DNA from: Nitrospirales bacterium
Lineage (GTDB): Bacteria > Nitrospirota > Nitrospiria > Nitrospirales > UBA8639
Assembly: GCA_029261355.1 (NCBI GenBank)
Contig: JAJDBM010000058.1
Location: 248,001-312,000, forward strand
DNA length: 64,000 bases
Direction of reading: 5' to 3'
This document shows, one piece after another, positions 52,440 through 60,627 of this stretch (position 1 is its first letter; each line of letters opens with the position of its first letter). The position numbers and the translations under genes were made by a program. The notes beneath the pieces are model-generated. The model was given only the letters and a program-made list of their open reading frames with translations, ran no database searches and had not been told where the DNA came from.

Positions 52440-54053
52440 GTGAAACAAAGGACTCGGCAGCAGTGGATGGTATTGGCTGGGCTGATTGTTTGTCTGGCCA
52501 TTCCCGTAGGTGTAAGTGCGATTGAGCAAGATGTGAAAAACCAGCGATTTCGGGATTTAACCACACATACGCAAATCAAAAAAAAGCTGTTGCGTATTCA
52601 ACGGCGAGCGAGGAATACGGTTCACGTTGGTCCCTTGATTGAGAATCAAGACAATGGGGGCCTCATCAATATTGACGTGGATTTAGTGCCAGGGCCGACG
52701 ACGATCCCGAATGTCTGTGGGGCCGACAATGTACAGCCGACTGTACGAGAAGCGGTGATCTGTACGGTTAATGACGGTGGGCGTGGCAATCAAGTGCTAA
52801 ATGAAATTGGATGGTCTACCCAAGGTCGCGAGCTATGGGCCGCCCGGTTAGGCAATCCCGATGGCATGAAAGTCCTCTTTTTTACTCAACAACATGGCAA
52901 TGAACCTCGGGCAACAGAAGCCGCGTTAAAGGTGATTAACTATCTGTCTCGCACGAGGTTTGGGTTACACAAACGCCTGCTTGAAAAACTGGATATTTTG
53001 TTTCTCGTTCGCGCCAACCCAGACGGCGGGGAACCTTCACGCGATTGTTTTATTGGCACCCCGTTGGGCTCTGTGATTGAAGAAGATTGTGCGCTGACTC
53101 GCACCAATATTGATCCCCAAGCCGGAGGGGGGTTTAGCGAGGACACGGAAGCTGGCTTCTCCGGAGTTGTTGGTGTGGGCTATAACCTAAACCGGTATCA
53201 TTTTGTGAACCTGGACACACCGATTCGTCCTCAGGAAGCCCAAGCGATGGTCGCCACTTTTTTAGCCTGGCGCCCAGAAGTCGTCTTTGATCTTCATGGG
53301 GATGTAAGTAAAACTTCCTGTCCCGTCGATCCCGAGAGTATTACCCCAGGGGCTTTGCTTGGCGCATTTCCAAGTGGCCAATGTCAAGCAGGCAGTGATG
53401 ACTCTGAGGTTGTCTTCAGTCCTGTTGTTTCTCTCCTGAATGAAGATGGAGGTGTCCAACAACGGCGTTCACGTACCTTAGCGGCTAGAGTGGCCAAGAA
53501 GGTGAGCCAAAGCGGATTTGGCCTGGTGAATCGATTTGGCCAAATCAATACTGGCGCCGGTGCGATCAATCAAGGAGCCTCATTTTCCTATGGTGGAGCG
53601 GGCGCCATCGTGGGAGGGTGGGAATCCCAAAATTTCACGAAGGCCATCAGTTTAGCCATACAGCGTGTTGAAGGCGGAGTGCCAGTTCCCGGAGTCAATA
53701 CGGAATGGTTTATGGGGGGAGGGCGATTCAGGTTTTTAAATGAATTCATGAATAGCGTGGCCATCATGGAAAGCTTAAACGTGGTCAGTGAATGGACTTC
53801 GGGGGATCCTGTTGATGAGGGAGGGTATTGTGATCTCCCATTAACCACAGCCTTAAATCTGGCATTACCGGAAAAGGTGTTTGGTCCTAGTCCAGGTTAT
53901 GGTCCTTTTATTGTTCCTCTGATTGGTCCGCTGTTACAGACGATCGACAGTTGTCCGAATAATCCTGTGAGTTCAATTGATCAACGCAACACTGTATCTT
54001 ATCTTTTAAAGATGGAGTGTGACGATGAAACACCGAACCCGCATCAATTTTAG
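52440..54053 (+). CDS. secreted M14 zinc carboxypeptidase, 3' end at IS30
   Basis: A 537-residue protein. GTG 52440 is chosen because AAGGAGGG lies at 52428-52435. The signal peptide is WMVLAGLIVCLAIPVGVSAI. The M14 zinc site is H-x2-E in FFTQQHGNEPRATEAAL (His near 152), with LVRANPDGGE after it and the third ligand in VFDLHGDVSK near 285. It should cleave C-terminal residues or amidated peptides outside the cytoplasm. The last 11 or so codons overlap the start of an IS30 transposase, so the natural C-terminus may be lost. Confidence 0.85.
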   Translation: MKQRTRQQWMVLAGLIVCLAIPVGVSAIEQDVKNQRFRDLTTHTQIKKKLLRIQRRARNTVHVGPLIENQDNGGLINIDVDLVPGPTTIPNVCGADNVQPTVREAVICTVNDGGRGNQVLNEIGWSTQGRELWAARLGNPDGMKVLFFTQQHGNEPRATEAALKVINYLSRTRFGLHKRLLEKLDILFLVRANPDGGEPSRDCFIGTPLGSVIEEDCALTRTNIDPQAGGGFSEDTEAGFSGVVGVGYNLNRYHFVNLDTPIRPQEAQAMVATFLAWRPEVVFDLHGDVSKTSCPVDPESITPGALLGAFPSGQCQAGSDDSEVVFSPVVSLLNEDGGVQQRRSRTLAARVAKKVSQSGFGLVNRFGQINTGAGAINQGASFSYGGAGAIVGGWESQNFTKAISLAIQRVEGGVPVPGVNTEWFMGGGRFRFLNEFMNSVAIMESLNVVSEWTSGDPVDEGGYCDLPLTTALNLALPEKVFGPSPGYGPFIVPLIGPLLQTIDSCPNNPVSSIDQRNTVSYLLKMECDDETPNPHQF

Positions 54054-55200
54054 TGCAGCACAACGAGCCGACATTTGGGATCGCTGGCAGCGTGGCGAAT
54101 CCATGCGATCCATTGGCCGCCTCTTTGAGCGAGAGTCCTCCTCGATTTATTGTCTTCTTCAGCCGAGCGGGGGGATTCGCCCTCCCACGAGAACCCGCTC
54201 ACGAGTCGCCTTGAGCCTGTCGGAACGCGAAGAGATTTCCCGTGGGGTCGCCAGTCAACAGTCCCTGCGCGGTATCGCTCGTCGATTGGCGCGCGCGCCC
54301 TCTACAATCAGTCGTGAAATCCATCGCAATGGGGGCTCTGCTGGCTATCGCGCGGCGGCGGCCGACCAAGCGACCTGGGATCGCGCGCACCGGCCCAAAC
54401 GGTGTAAACTGGCTCGTCATCGCGCCTTAGCGAAAGCGGTCGCGGCCAAGCTCAACCAGCAGTGGTCCCCTCAGCAAATCGCCGGCTGGTTGAAGCGAAC
54501 ATATCCTTCTCAAGAGCAAGCCCGCGTGTCCCACGAAACGATCTATCGGAGTCTGTATATTCAGGCCAGAGGCGTCTTGAAAAAGGAGCTGCAGGCTTGC
54601 CTCAGAACCCAACGAGCGATTCGCCGCTCGACGCATGCGAGTCTGAAGGGACAAGGACTGGGGACCATCACGCATGCCGTCTCAATTAGTGAGCGGCCCG
54701 CCTCCGTCAACGATCGTGCCGTCCCGGGACATTGGGAAGGGGACCTCATTGCCGGCACCCACAACAGCTATATTGCGACCTTAGTCGAACGTCAGACGCG
54801 GTATGTGATGTTGGTCAAAATCGAACAGAAGAATGCGGACACCGTCGCGGCAGCGCTCACGAAGCATGCTCAAGAATTACCGACCGAGCTGTACCAATCC
54901 TTGACCTGGGACCGAGGCACCGAGATGGCGAACCATCGTGATTTCACCCTCGCAACCGATATCGCGGTGTACTTTTGTGATCCAAGGAGTCCCTGGCAAC
55001 GTGGATCCAATGAGAACACGAACCGGCTGCTCAGACAGTACTTTCCCAAAGGCACCGATTTATCCATCTATACGCAAGCCCAGCTGAATCGAGTGGCGCG
55101 GCAGTTGAACGAACGCCCAAGAAAAACATTAGGATACGAAACACCAGCAGAGAAATTTCAGGCCTGTGTTGCCGCGACCAGTTGAACTCACACCCTAAAG
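54006..55200 (+). mobile_element. IS30-family insertion sequence (ends approximate)
   Basis: Defined by the IS30-type transposase gene at 54025-55185. Candidate ends share GTGTGA/TCACAC (left GGAGTGTGACG near 54014, right CTCACACCCTAA near 55187), but the inverted repeats are imperfect and the borders are not secured; no target duplication is certain. The element is visibly more GC-rich than its surroundings. Confidence 0.65.
54025..55185 (+). CDS. IS30-family transposase
   Basis: A 386-residue transposase (ATG 54025; GTG 54019 is two codons upstream). N-terminal helix-turn-helix (RADIWDRWQRGESMRSIGRLF), second helix-turn-helix (QQSLRGIARRLARAPSTISREIHRNG) and the DDE catalytic domain: PGHWEGDLIAG, LTWDRGTEMANH and PWQRGSNENTNRLLRQYFPKG, giving D, D and E. 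Length and motifs are those of IS30. It appears intact. Codon use and GC content differ from neighbours, indicating recent arrival. Confidence 0.97.
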   Translation: MKHRTRINFSAAQRADIWDRWQRGESMRSIGRLFERESSSIYCLLQPSGGIRPPTRTRSRVALSLSEREEISRGVASQQSLRGIARRLARAPSTISREIHRNGGSAGYRAAAADQATWDRAHRPKRCKLARHRALAKAVAAKLNQQWSPQQIAGWLKRTYPSQEQARVSHETIYRSLYIQARGVLKKELQACLRTQRAIRRSTHASLKGQGLGTITHAVSISERPASVNDRAVPGHWEGDLIAGTHNSYIATLVERQTRYVMLVKIEQKNADTVAAALTKHAQELPTELYQSLTWDRGTEMANHRDFTLATDIAVYFCDPRSPWQRGSNENTNRLLRQYFPKGTDLSIYTQAQLNRVARQLNERPRKTLGYETPAEKFQACVAATS

Positions 55201-55603
55201 CGAACATTGATAAATTCGAGACGTGTAGTAGGACTACGATTCATTTCGCCCCGCCATTGTGGCGGGGCGTACATGGACCCACTTCACGTATGCATGCAAA
55301 CCTCCTGGGTTTGATGCAATCTTAGCTACTGGTTCCCATGTCTTTGGTAGTTCTGAGCCATCAAAAAAAAGTAAAGGAAATTCTTGGCTTGTGTCTCAGT
55401 TCATTGTTACAACGAAGATGATGGTCCATAAGTGAGGAAATCATGGCCATCTAAAGTTGGGACGATCTCGTCTCTATGGCGATATCCCGGAAATTCGAAG
55501 ATAGGGGAGGAGTTCTTTGTGGCTCATCAATCCGAGCGGGTGGGTCGGTGATCGATCATACGCCATACTCGACAACTCAGATGGGAAAGTCCAACCATCA
55601 AAA
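55186..55603. other. gap downstream of IS30
   Basis: Contains a strong hairpin (listed separately) and otherwise no recognisable gene. A continuation of the carboxypeptidase gene after the element could not be found. Confidence 0.4.
55247..55269. terminator. GC-rich perfect hairpin
   Basis: CGCCCCGCC (55247-55255) and GGCGGGGCG (55261-55269) form a nine-base stem with loop ATTGT. No T run follows, but such a stem should block elongation. It could be the original terminator of the carboxypeptidase gene. Confidence 0.6.
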
Positions 55604-56257
55604 TCAGTGATGAAAAAGCCATTTTTTCAACATTCTAGTCATCAATGGCATAAGCGCATACGTCATGAGTGCTACCAAGATTGCACAGGTCAATAAAACA
55701 GGGATGGGTTTGGGTAGTCCCAATTCCGATAACAAGGGTTCTGTTATCGGGGGTATCAACAAGATTAAAGGAGTCAGGGTTAACCATATGACAAATGCCA
55801 TCTTATGTTTTGGAGGCAGCATTTGTCCTGGCATTTTTGGTAGAGAAAACCAGTAATCTAAGCCGCTTTGATACTCGTATTTCGATTCATCATCTGTGAG
55901 ATTGTGCAATTCTTCTAAATAGTATTTCCGAATATCGGAGGCATTCCAGCCTTTTAAATGTTCATAGCTGTCGAACCGAACGATAATAATGTAATCCCGA
56001 TCAGAGGTGGAATGCGGTTCAATGACTTGCACACCCATATACCCTTGATAATGGCTGGCTTCCTGATTAATCCCCTTTAGCCATGCCTTAAATTCTTTCT
56101 CACATCCTCGTTTGGTTTTATGGGTAATCACCACAGTGACCGGGCCAGTATTTGTGCCCAAGGTTTCCTCACTGGTGTTCTGATTAGACATATCCGTCAT
56201 TTTTTCTGAGACAAGGTCCCCTAGAGTCGTGGCCACCTTACTTGCCAAGTTCGGCAT
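55604..56257 (-). CDS. antibiotic-biosynthesis-monooxygenase-like domain with membrane tail
   Basis: A protein of about 217 residues from ATG 56257 (AGGTGAG just upstream; GTG 56266 possible). An ABM-like domain (VTVVITHKTKRGCEKEFKAWL, YQGYMGVQVIEP, YIIIVRFDSYEHLKGWN) precedes two or three membrane helices (MAFVIWLTLTPLILLIPPI, VLLTCAILVALMTYALMPL). This combination, as in DUF-type ABM-membrane proteins, could oxidise quinone-like molecules at the membrane. It overlaps the isochorismatase-like gene by 20 bases and is in one operon with it and pirin. Confidence 0.8.
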   Translation of the reverse strand: MPNLASKVATTLGDLVSEKMTDMSNQNTSEETLGTNTGPVTVVITHKTKRGCEKEFKAWLKGINQEASHYQGYMGVQVIEPHSTSDRDYIIIVRFDSYEHLKGWNASDIRKYYLEELHNLTDDESKYEYQSGLDYWFSLPKMPGQMLPPKHKMAFVIWLTLTPLILLIPPITEPLLSELGLPKPIPVLLTCAILVALMTYALMPLMTRMLKKWLFHH

Positions 56258-56831
56258 ATAACTCACCTAAAATGGGCATCACCTGGGGCCCGGCGCCTTC
56301 GGCCCAATTACTCACCATCTCTGACATAATTTGAACGGTTGCTACCACTGATCCTCCAGCTTGACGCACGCGGTCTAAGGCTAAGGTATCGCTCAGCGGT
56401 GTGGCTGCTCCCGACGCATCGGCCACGACTTGTACTTGATAGCCATCAGAGAGAGCACTCAGCGCTGGGTAGACCACGCAGACTTCCGTGAGTAGGCCAG
56501 CCATAATCAAATTCTTCTTGCCTGAGGCTTCTACTGCGCGCTTAAAATTTGGGTCGTCGAAGGCATCGACAATCCCTGCACGTTTGACTCGCTGGGCATA
56601 TTCTTGCGGCAGGATGTCTTGAAATTCTGGAAATAATAGACCTTGAGCCTGATCTTCCATACTGCTCGTTAACACGATAGGCATTCCCACGGCCTTTGCC
56701 GCTCGTGCCAGGGCTAGGGTGTAGCGTTGGCATTCTTCGTGGGATGCGGAGTGCATCCAGTTAATCGTGCCAACTTGATGATCTATTAAGAGTAGCGCGG
56801 CATTGTCGGCATTCCATCGTTGATATGGCAT
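56238..56831 (-). CDS. isochorismatase-family hydrolase (YcaC-like)
   Basis: A 197-residue hydrolase from ATG 56831 (AAAGGAG nine bases upstream). Catalytic residues: Asp17 (LLIDHQVGTINW) and Cys118 (GLLTEVCVV), with a Lys between in the usual place. The HxVGT and LTEVC blocks resemble YcaC-type enzymes of unknown substrate. It sits in a pirin / isochorismatase / ABM-membrane operon divergent from an HxlR regulator, an arrangement suggesting response to aromatic or quinone-type compounds. Confidence 0.9.
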   Translation of the reverse strand: MPYQRWNADNAALLLIDHQVGTINWMHSASHEECQRYTLALARAAKAVGMPIVLTSSMEDQAQGLLFPEFQDILPQEYAQRVKRAGIVDAFDDPNFKRAVEASGKKNLIMAGLLTEVCVVYPALSALSDGYQVQVVADASGAATPLSDTLALDRVRQAGGSVVATVQIMSEMVSNWAEGAGPQVMPILGELYAELGK

Positions 56832-56862
56832 GGGAGAAATCTCCTTTAATCGGGATATATTT

Positions 56863-57561
56863 TTATGCGTTTCCTTCATTCACAACGGTCATCACAGATA
56901 TTTGGGTATCGTCTGTGGCCTCAAAATTTAATGACGACCCCCGAAGTAGCTGGCCATCAGTCACTTGTTGACCATTGGCGATTCCAGCACCTTGACTCAG
57001 ATACGCGAGAATCGGTGTGGCCATCGTGACGGTTTCTCCTGCTTTGAGTAACCCCACATCGATCCGCGTTTGACTGGGGAAGGTTTCTTCTTGAGCTGGT
57101 GGTCCCCCATAGATCCGCTGAAGGCCTTTTCCCCATTGCGGCTGGTAGACCTTGTATCCGGCCGGTTGTCCGGGAGTTTCTGGCAGCACCCACAACTGGA
57201 GCATGCGATTCCAGTCAGCGTCGGGATTCACTTCATTATGTTGAAACCCCTCGCCACCAGCTCGTTGTACTTGTACCTCAAACGCCACTAGACCCTTGCC
57301 ATGTTCAAGTGAGCCTTCGTGGGCAATGCGTCCCTTCACCACAATAGAAATGACATCTATCTCGTGGTGGGGATGCAGCCCTGTCTGTCCGTTTGGCATA
57401 AAGGTCGCATCAGCCAGGTACACGAAATTCCCGATCCCAGGCCAAGCTCCGTCATTGCCCTGAGGTCCCCAAGCTTTCGGATCTTTTACAAGTTGATGTT
57501 CTTTCAAGCCAGCAAATCCGCCCCACGGAAGTGTGTCTTTTTCAAGAATGTCGAGTGTCAT
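56863..57561 (-). CDS. pirin-like bicupin protein
   Basis: A 232-residue pirin family protein from ATG 57561 (GGAGG eight bases upstream favours this over ATG 57573). The N-terminal cupin has the metal ligands HPHHEID (His63, His65, His66) and a Glu in the following strand; EGFQHNEVNP adds the fourth ligand region. Pirins of the YhaK/YhhW kind bind iron or oxidise flavonoids such as quercetin. First gene of the operon. Confidence 0.9.
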   Translation of the reverse strand: MTLDILEKDTLPWGGFAGLKEHQLVKDPKAWGPQGNDGAWPGIGNFVYLADATFMPNGQTGLHPHHEIDVISIVVKGRIAHEGSLEHGKGLVAFEVQVQRAGGEGFQHNEVNPDADWNRMLQLWVLPETPGQPAGYKVYQPQWGKGLQRIYGGPPAQEETFPSQTRIDVGLLKAGETVTMATPILAYLSQGAGIANGQQVTDGQLLRGSSLNFEATDDTQISVMTVVNEGNA

Positions 57562-57663
57562 GATTGCCTCCATTTCACTTGTTCATAAGGCCAGTGTCTG
57601 ATGGTTGGACTTTCGCCTAACATCAAAAGAAACTATCGTTCGGAAAATGTGTGTGGCTGGCTG

Positions 57664-57693
57664 TTGAGGTATGATCTATATATTTGGTATAAA
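57664..57693 (+). promoter_or_regulatory. promoter of hxlR-type gene
   Basis: TTGAGG (57664-57669) and TATAAA (57688-57693) are 18 bases apart. The operator-like repeat follows directly. Confidence 0.5.
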
Positions 57694-57702
57694 ATGTCAA
57701 CT

Positions 57703-57720
57703 AGTTACCTTTAAGTAAGT
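57703..57720. promoter_or_regulatory. HxlR-type operator
   Basis: AGTTAC-CTTTAA-GTAAGT has arms that pair at five of six positions. The GTAAGT/ACTTAC half site is typical of HxlR-family operators. It lies between the promoter and ATG 57735, suggesting autorepression and control of the divergent pirin operon. Confidence 0.6.
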
Positions 57721-57734
57721 AAAGGAAAAAGATC

Positions 57735-58100
57735 ATGACCAAGAAAGTTCAGAAAGAGACGGACTGTCCCCTTGCGCCAGTTTTAGCCGTGTTTGCGGGT
57801 CAATGGAAGCCTGAAATTCTCTGGCATGTGGGAACGGGCGGGACGAAGCGTTTTGGGGAAATTCGTCGTTTGATCCCAGCGGTCTCTCCCAAAATGTTAA
57901 CCCAGCAGCTCAAGCAGCTGGAACGAGATGGGTTAGTCACGCGGACGCACTATCAAGAAATACCACCCCGCGTGGAATATGCTGTGACGAACCTTTACCG
58001 CACGCTGGTGCCGGTGTTAACCATGATTCACAAGTGGGGGGAAGCGCATATGCGAAAAGTTAACAAGGCCCGAGTGGTGTTTGATAACATTCAAAGCTGA
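57735..58100 (+). CDS. HxlR-type winged-helix regulator
   Basis: A 121-residue HxlR regulator: Cys11 (KETDCPLAPVLAVFAGQWKPEIL), the recognition helix region FGEIRRLIPAVSPKMLTQQLKQLERDG and the wing PPRVEYAVTN. The single N-terminal Cys is the usual sensing residue in electrophile-responsive members. AAGGAAAA precedes ATG 57735. Divergent from the pirin operon with a shared operator. Confidence 0.92.
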   Translation: MTKKVQKETDCPLAPVLAVFAGQWKPEILWHVGTGGTKRFGEIRRLIPAVSPKMLTQQLKQLERDGLVTRTHYQEIPPRVEYAVTNLYRTLVPVLTMIHKWGEAHMRKVNKARVVFDNIQS

Positions 58101-58225
58101 GAGGTGGCATGTTGGGTCGCAGCGCTTACTCTTGCTAAGAGTCCCGAATCACTGTTTATTGACTATCCTTACATTTATATAGACACATGCTCTTAGTTGA
58201 AAACTTTATGGCGCATGGAGGTTAC

Positions 58226-58814
58226 ATGTGGAATGACCGTTATTCAGGCGACGAATATGTCTATGGAACGGATCCGAATTCGTTCCTTGTAGAACATGTT
58301 GGCATGCTGAGTGATCCCGTTTTTTCATTTGCAGAGGGCGAGGGCCGAAACGCAGTATTTTTTGGCCGCACAGGGATTGAAAGTACACGGCGTCGACGGA
58401 TCGGAAGTGGGGCTGACTAAAGCTCTGGCGTTGGCACAGTCAAAAGGAGTAAAAATCAAAACAGAAGTCGTTGACCTTGGGATTTTTGAGCCAGGAGAGA
58501 ATAGTTCCGGATCAGTTATGTCGATTTTCGCTCATCTTCCAAGTGCAATGAGACAAAGATTGTACCCGTTAGTGGAACGATGCTTGAGGATTGACGGTAT
58601 TCTACTTCTTGAAGCATACACGGAAAGCCAGCTTGCTCGTGATACTGGTGGTCCAAAGGATCCTGATATGTTGATGTCACTTGCTAAGCTCGAACGTGAG
58701 TTTCCGAATTTTGAACCGATTCTTTTTCGAGAACTCGATAGAGAAGTTTCCGAGGGCCACTACCATACGGGCATAGCATCGGTGGTACAGTTCATAGATA
58801 AAAAGAAGGTCTAA
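58226..58814 (+). pseudogene. SAM-dependent methyltransferase (TehB-like), frameshifted
   Basis: GGAGG precedes ATG 58226, which starts MWNDRYSGDEYVYGTDPNSFLVEH and runs to EGEGRNAVF. A run of six T (58358-58363) then shifts the frame: the true continuation is LAAQGLKVHGVDGSEVGLTKAL in the +2 frame, ending at 58814 with an intact C-terminal half. Removing one T restores one open frame of about 195 residues with the motif I/II order of class I methyltransferases. Either recent inactivation, phase variation or a sequencing slip. Confidence 0.82.
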
Positions 58815-59094
58815 CAAATTACTCATCCGGAAGCGCATTCGATGCAGGGTCGTTGATGGAGATATTTCATGACTGCACATAGTCGCACGTTGCCAAACAG
58901 CATAAACGATTGACAACGAGTCGATTGCCAGACGGCGAACTTTCAAGTACGACTCAACCTTGGCTGCCTGGATAATTCTGATCTCGTAACCCGACTTGGC
59001 TTTGAACTGCAAGATAGGTATTTATATTCATGGCAACCGGTGAGTTCGTCCGTTGATGAGGTGCGGACCTAATTCCTTTGTATAATACTCTAGG
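58815..59094. other. gap, no gene
   Basis: GTCTAAC at 58810-58816 fits an attC left site, but no matching GTTRRRY partner with paired arms follows. Nothing else recognised. Confidence 0.4.
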
Positions 59095-59517
59095 TCAATC
59101 TGCATCTTTTTCTACGTTAATTGGACAACTAATTCGTAATACATGGCCGTCAGGATGTCGGATGTGCATCTCTCTGACGTTCCAAGGCATATCAGTAGGA
59201 TTCCATGTGATTTCTATGTCTTGCTCTACACAATGTTGATATATTTCATCGACGTCATCGACCCATACTGACATCCAACTTCCCTTATCTGCAGCTTCTT
59301 CTCCGTTGTTTCCGAATGTGGATTTTTCTTTCCCTTTTCCTCGGCCACCCTGGCCATCTTGACAAAGAAATACTTCACACTCCCCCGAATAAACGCCACC
59401 AAATCTGATTGGTTCCCCCCATTCCCATCCCTTATTCCAGCCGAGCCTCTCAAACCATTGAAACGACTGCTGGATGTCTGAAACATTAAGAATAGGTGTA
59501 ATCGCCTTAGCATGCAT
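59095..59517 (-). CDS. glyoxalase/bleomycin-resistance-type VOC protein
   Basis: A 140-residue vicinal-oxygen-chelate protein from ATG 59517 (GGAGG eight bases upstream). The chain has the two beta-alpha-beta-beta halves: AITPILNVSDIQQSFQWFERLGW with FGGVYSGECEVFLCQD, and WMSVWVDDVDEIYQHCVEQDI with MHIRHPDGHVLRI. Glu/His metal ligands are in the expected strands. Probably binds or modifies a small toxic molecule; substrate unknown. Confidence 0.9.
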   Translation of the reverse strand: MHAKAITPILNVSDIQQSFQWFERLGWNKGWEWGEPIRFGGVYSGECEVFLCQDGQGGRGKGKEKSTFGNNGEEAADKGSWMSVWVDDVDEIYQHCVEQDIEITWNPTDMPWNVREMHIRHPDGHVLRISCPINVEKDAD

Positions 59518-60075
59518 AGTCTCAACCTCCCACACGTGTGCATAATAATCTGCCTCACATCAGCTTCAGTTATTTTTCTGTTTGATCCGCCTTTTCTAAA
59601 GCTTCCCTAATATCCATGCTACGAGAACGAACAGTTCATGTCACTTTGTGAGGGTGTTTACAAGACCAAAAGAAGAAGAGTTGTCTGAGCAATATATATA
59701 GAAATACACCACATAAGATTATTAAGTCAGTCAGCCTGATCCCATTCTGTGGGCGGTATTATGCTGTCTGGCCCGTTTGATAATGTCAGGCTTTTGAATG
59801 AGCAATATTAGGCTCTTGTTTTTACCTCATATTCATCAGCTTTAGGTAATGCAATGCACTCGTGTAGGTTGTTGTCGAGCTCGTTCAGCACTTTGTCCTT
59901 TTAATCAGCGGGTATATTTTAAAAATTCCGCACTTATTCCGATAATATTCTACAGTTGAGCTAAAAACTGTCAAGTTAATAAATCATGGTTGTAGGTTGG
60001 TGTAATAGAATTGTGTCGTCTCGTACTACGCTATAACTTTACACATAACTCATTACATTGACCAAGGAGAACGAC
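59518..60075. other. gap, no supported gene
   Basis: A minus-strand frame near 59740-59910 reads KVLNELDNNLHECIALPKAD and could be a gene fragment, but it has stops on both sides and no known family. AAGGAG before 60076 is the ribosome site of the next gene. Confidence 0.3.
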
Positions 60076-60627
60076 ATGCCTCGAATTCAACCTGTTGATC
60101 CAGCTTTAGCAGAAGGTAAAACCCAGGAATTGTTTCAGGAAGTTCAGAGTCAGTTGGGAATGGTTCCGAATCTGATGAAAACTTTGGGCCGTTCCCCAGT
60201 TGCGTTAGAGGGATATTTGAATTTTACGTCCGCTCTAGGCAAAGGCGTGCTTAGTCCAAAGCTGCAAGAAAATATTGCTGTCGCCGTCGCCGGCCTCAAT
60301 CAATGTGGGTATTGTGCGTCTGCTCATACCGCCATAGGTAAAAAAGTTGAAGTAGAGGCTTCGGAATTACTGAAAAATCTTTTGGGTGAATCAGACGATT
60401 CGCAGACCTCGGCGGTCCTGAGTTTTGTCAAAACCGTGGTCAAAAAACGTGGTCGAATATCCGAAGTTGAACTTGAGAGTATTCGGGCCGCGGGTTTTTC
60501 TGATGCCGAGATTGTGGAAATTATCGGTCATATTGGGATAAATACATTCTCCAACTATTTTAATAATATAGCAGGAACAACCATAGACTTTCCCATGGTT
60601 GATGTGACCCAAACATGTGCTGTTTAA
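60076..60627 (+). CDS. carboxymuconolactone decarboxylase / AhpD-like protein
   Basis: A 183-residue peroxidase-related alpha-helical protein from ATG 60076 (AAGGAG upstream). The active site is Cys77-x2-Cys80-x3-His84 (LNQCGYCASAHTA), the AhpD pattern that reduces alkyl-hydroperoxide reductase or acts as a peroxidase. The N-terminal VDPALAEGKTQELFQEVQ and GMVPNLMKTLGRSPVALEGY blocks are typical. Fits an oxidative-stress role. Confidence 0.92.
   Translation: MPRIQPVDPALAEGKTQELFQEVQSQLGMVPNLMKTLGRSPVALEGYLNFTSALGKGVLSPKLQENIAVAVAGLNQCGYCASAHTAIGKKVEVEASELLKNLLGESDDSQTSAVLSFVKTVVKKRGRISEVELESIRAAGFSDAEIVEIIGHIGINTFSNYFNNIAGTTIDFPMVDVTQTCAV

Noticed and set aside
58810-58860. Second attC site after the broken methyltransferase (GTCTAAC)
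   Set aside because: No GTTRRRY partner with complementary inner arms lies within 150 bases.
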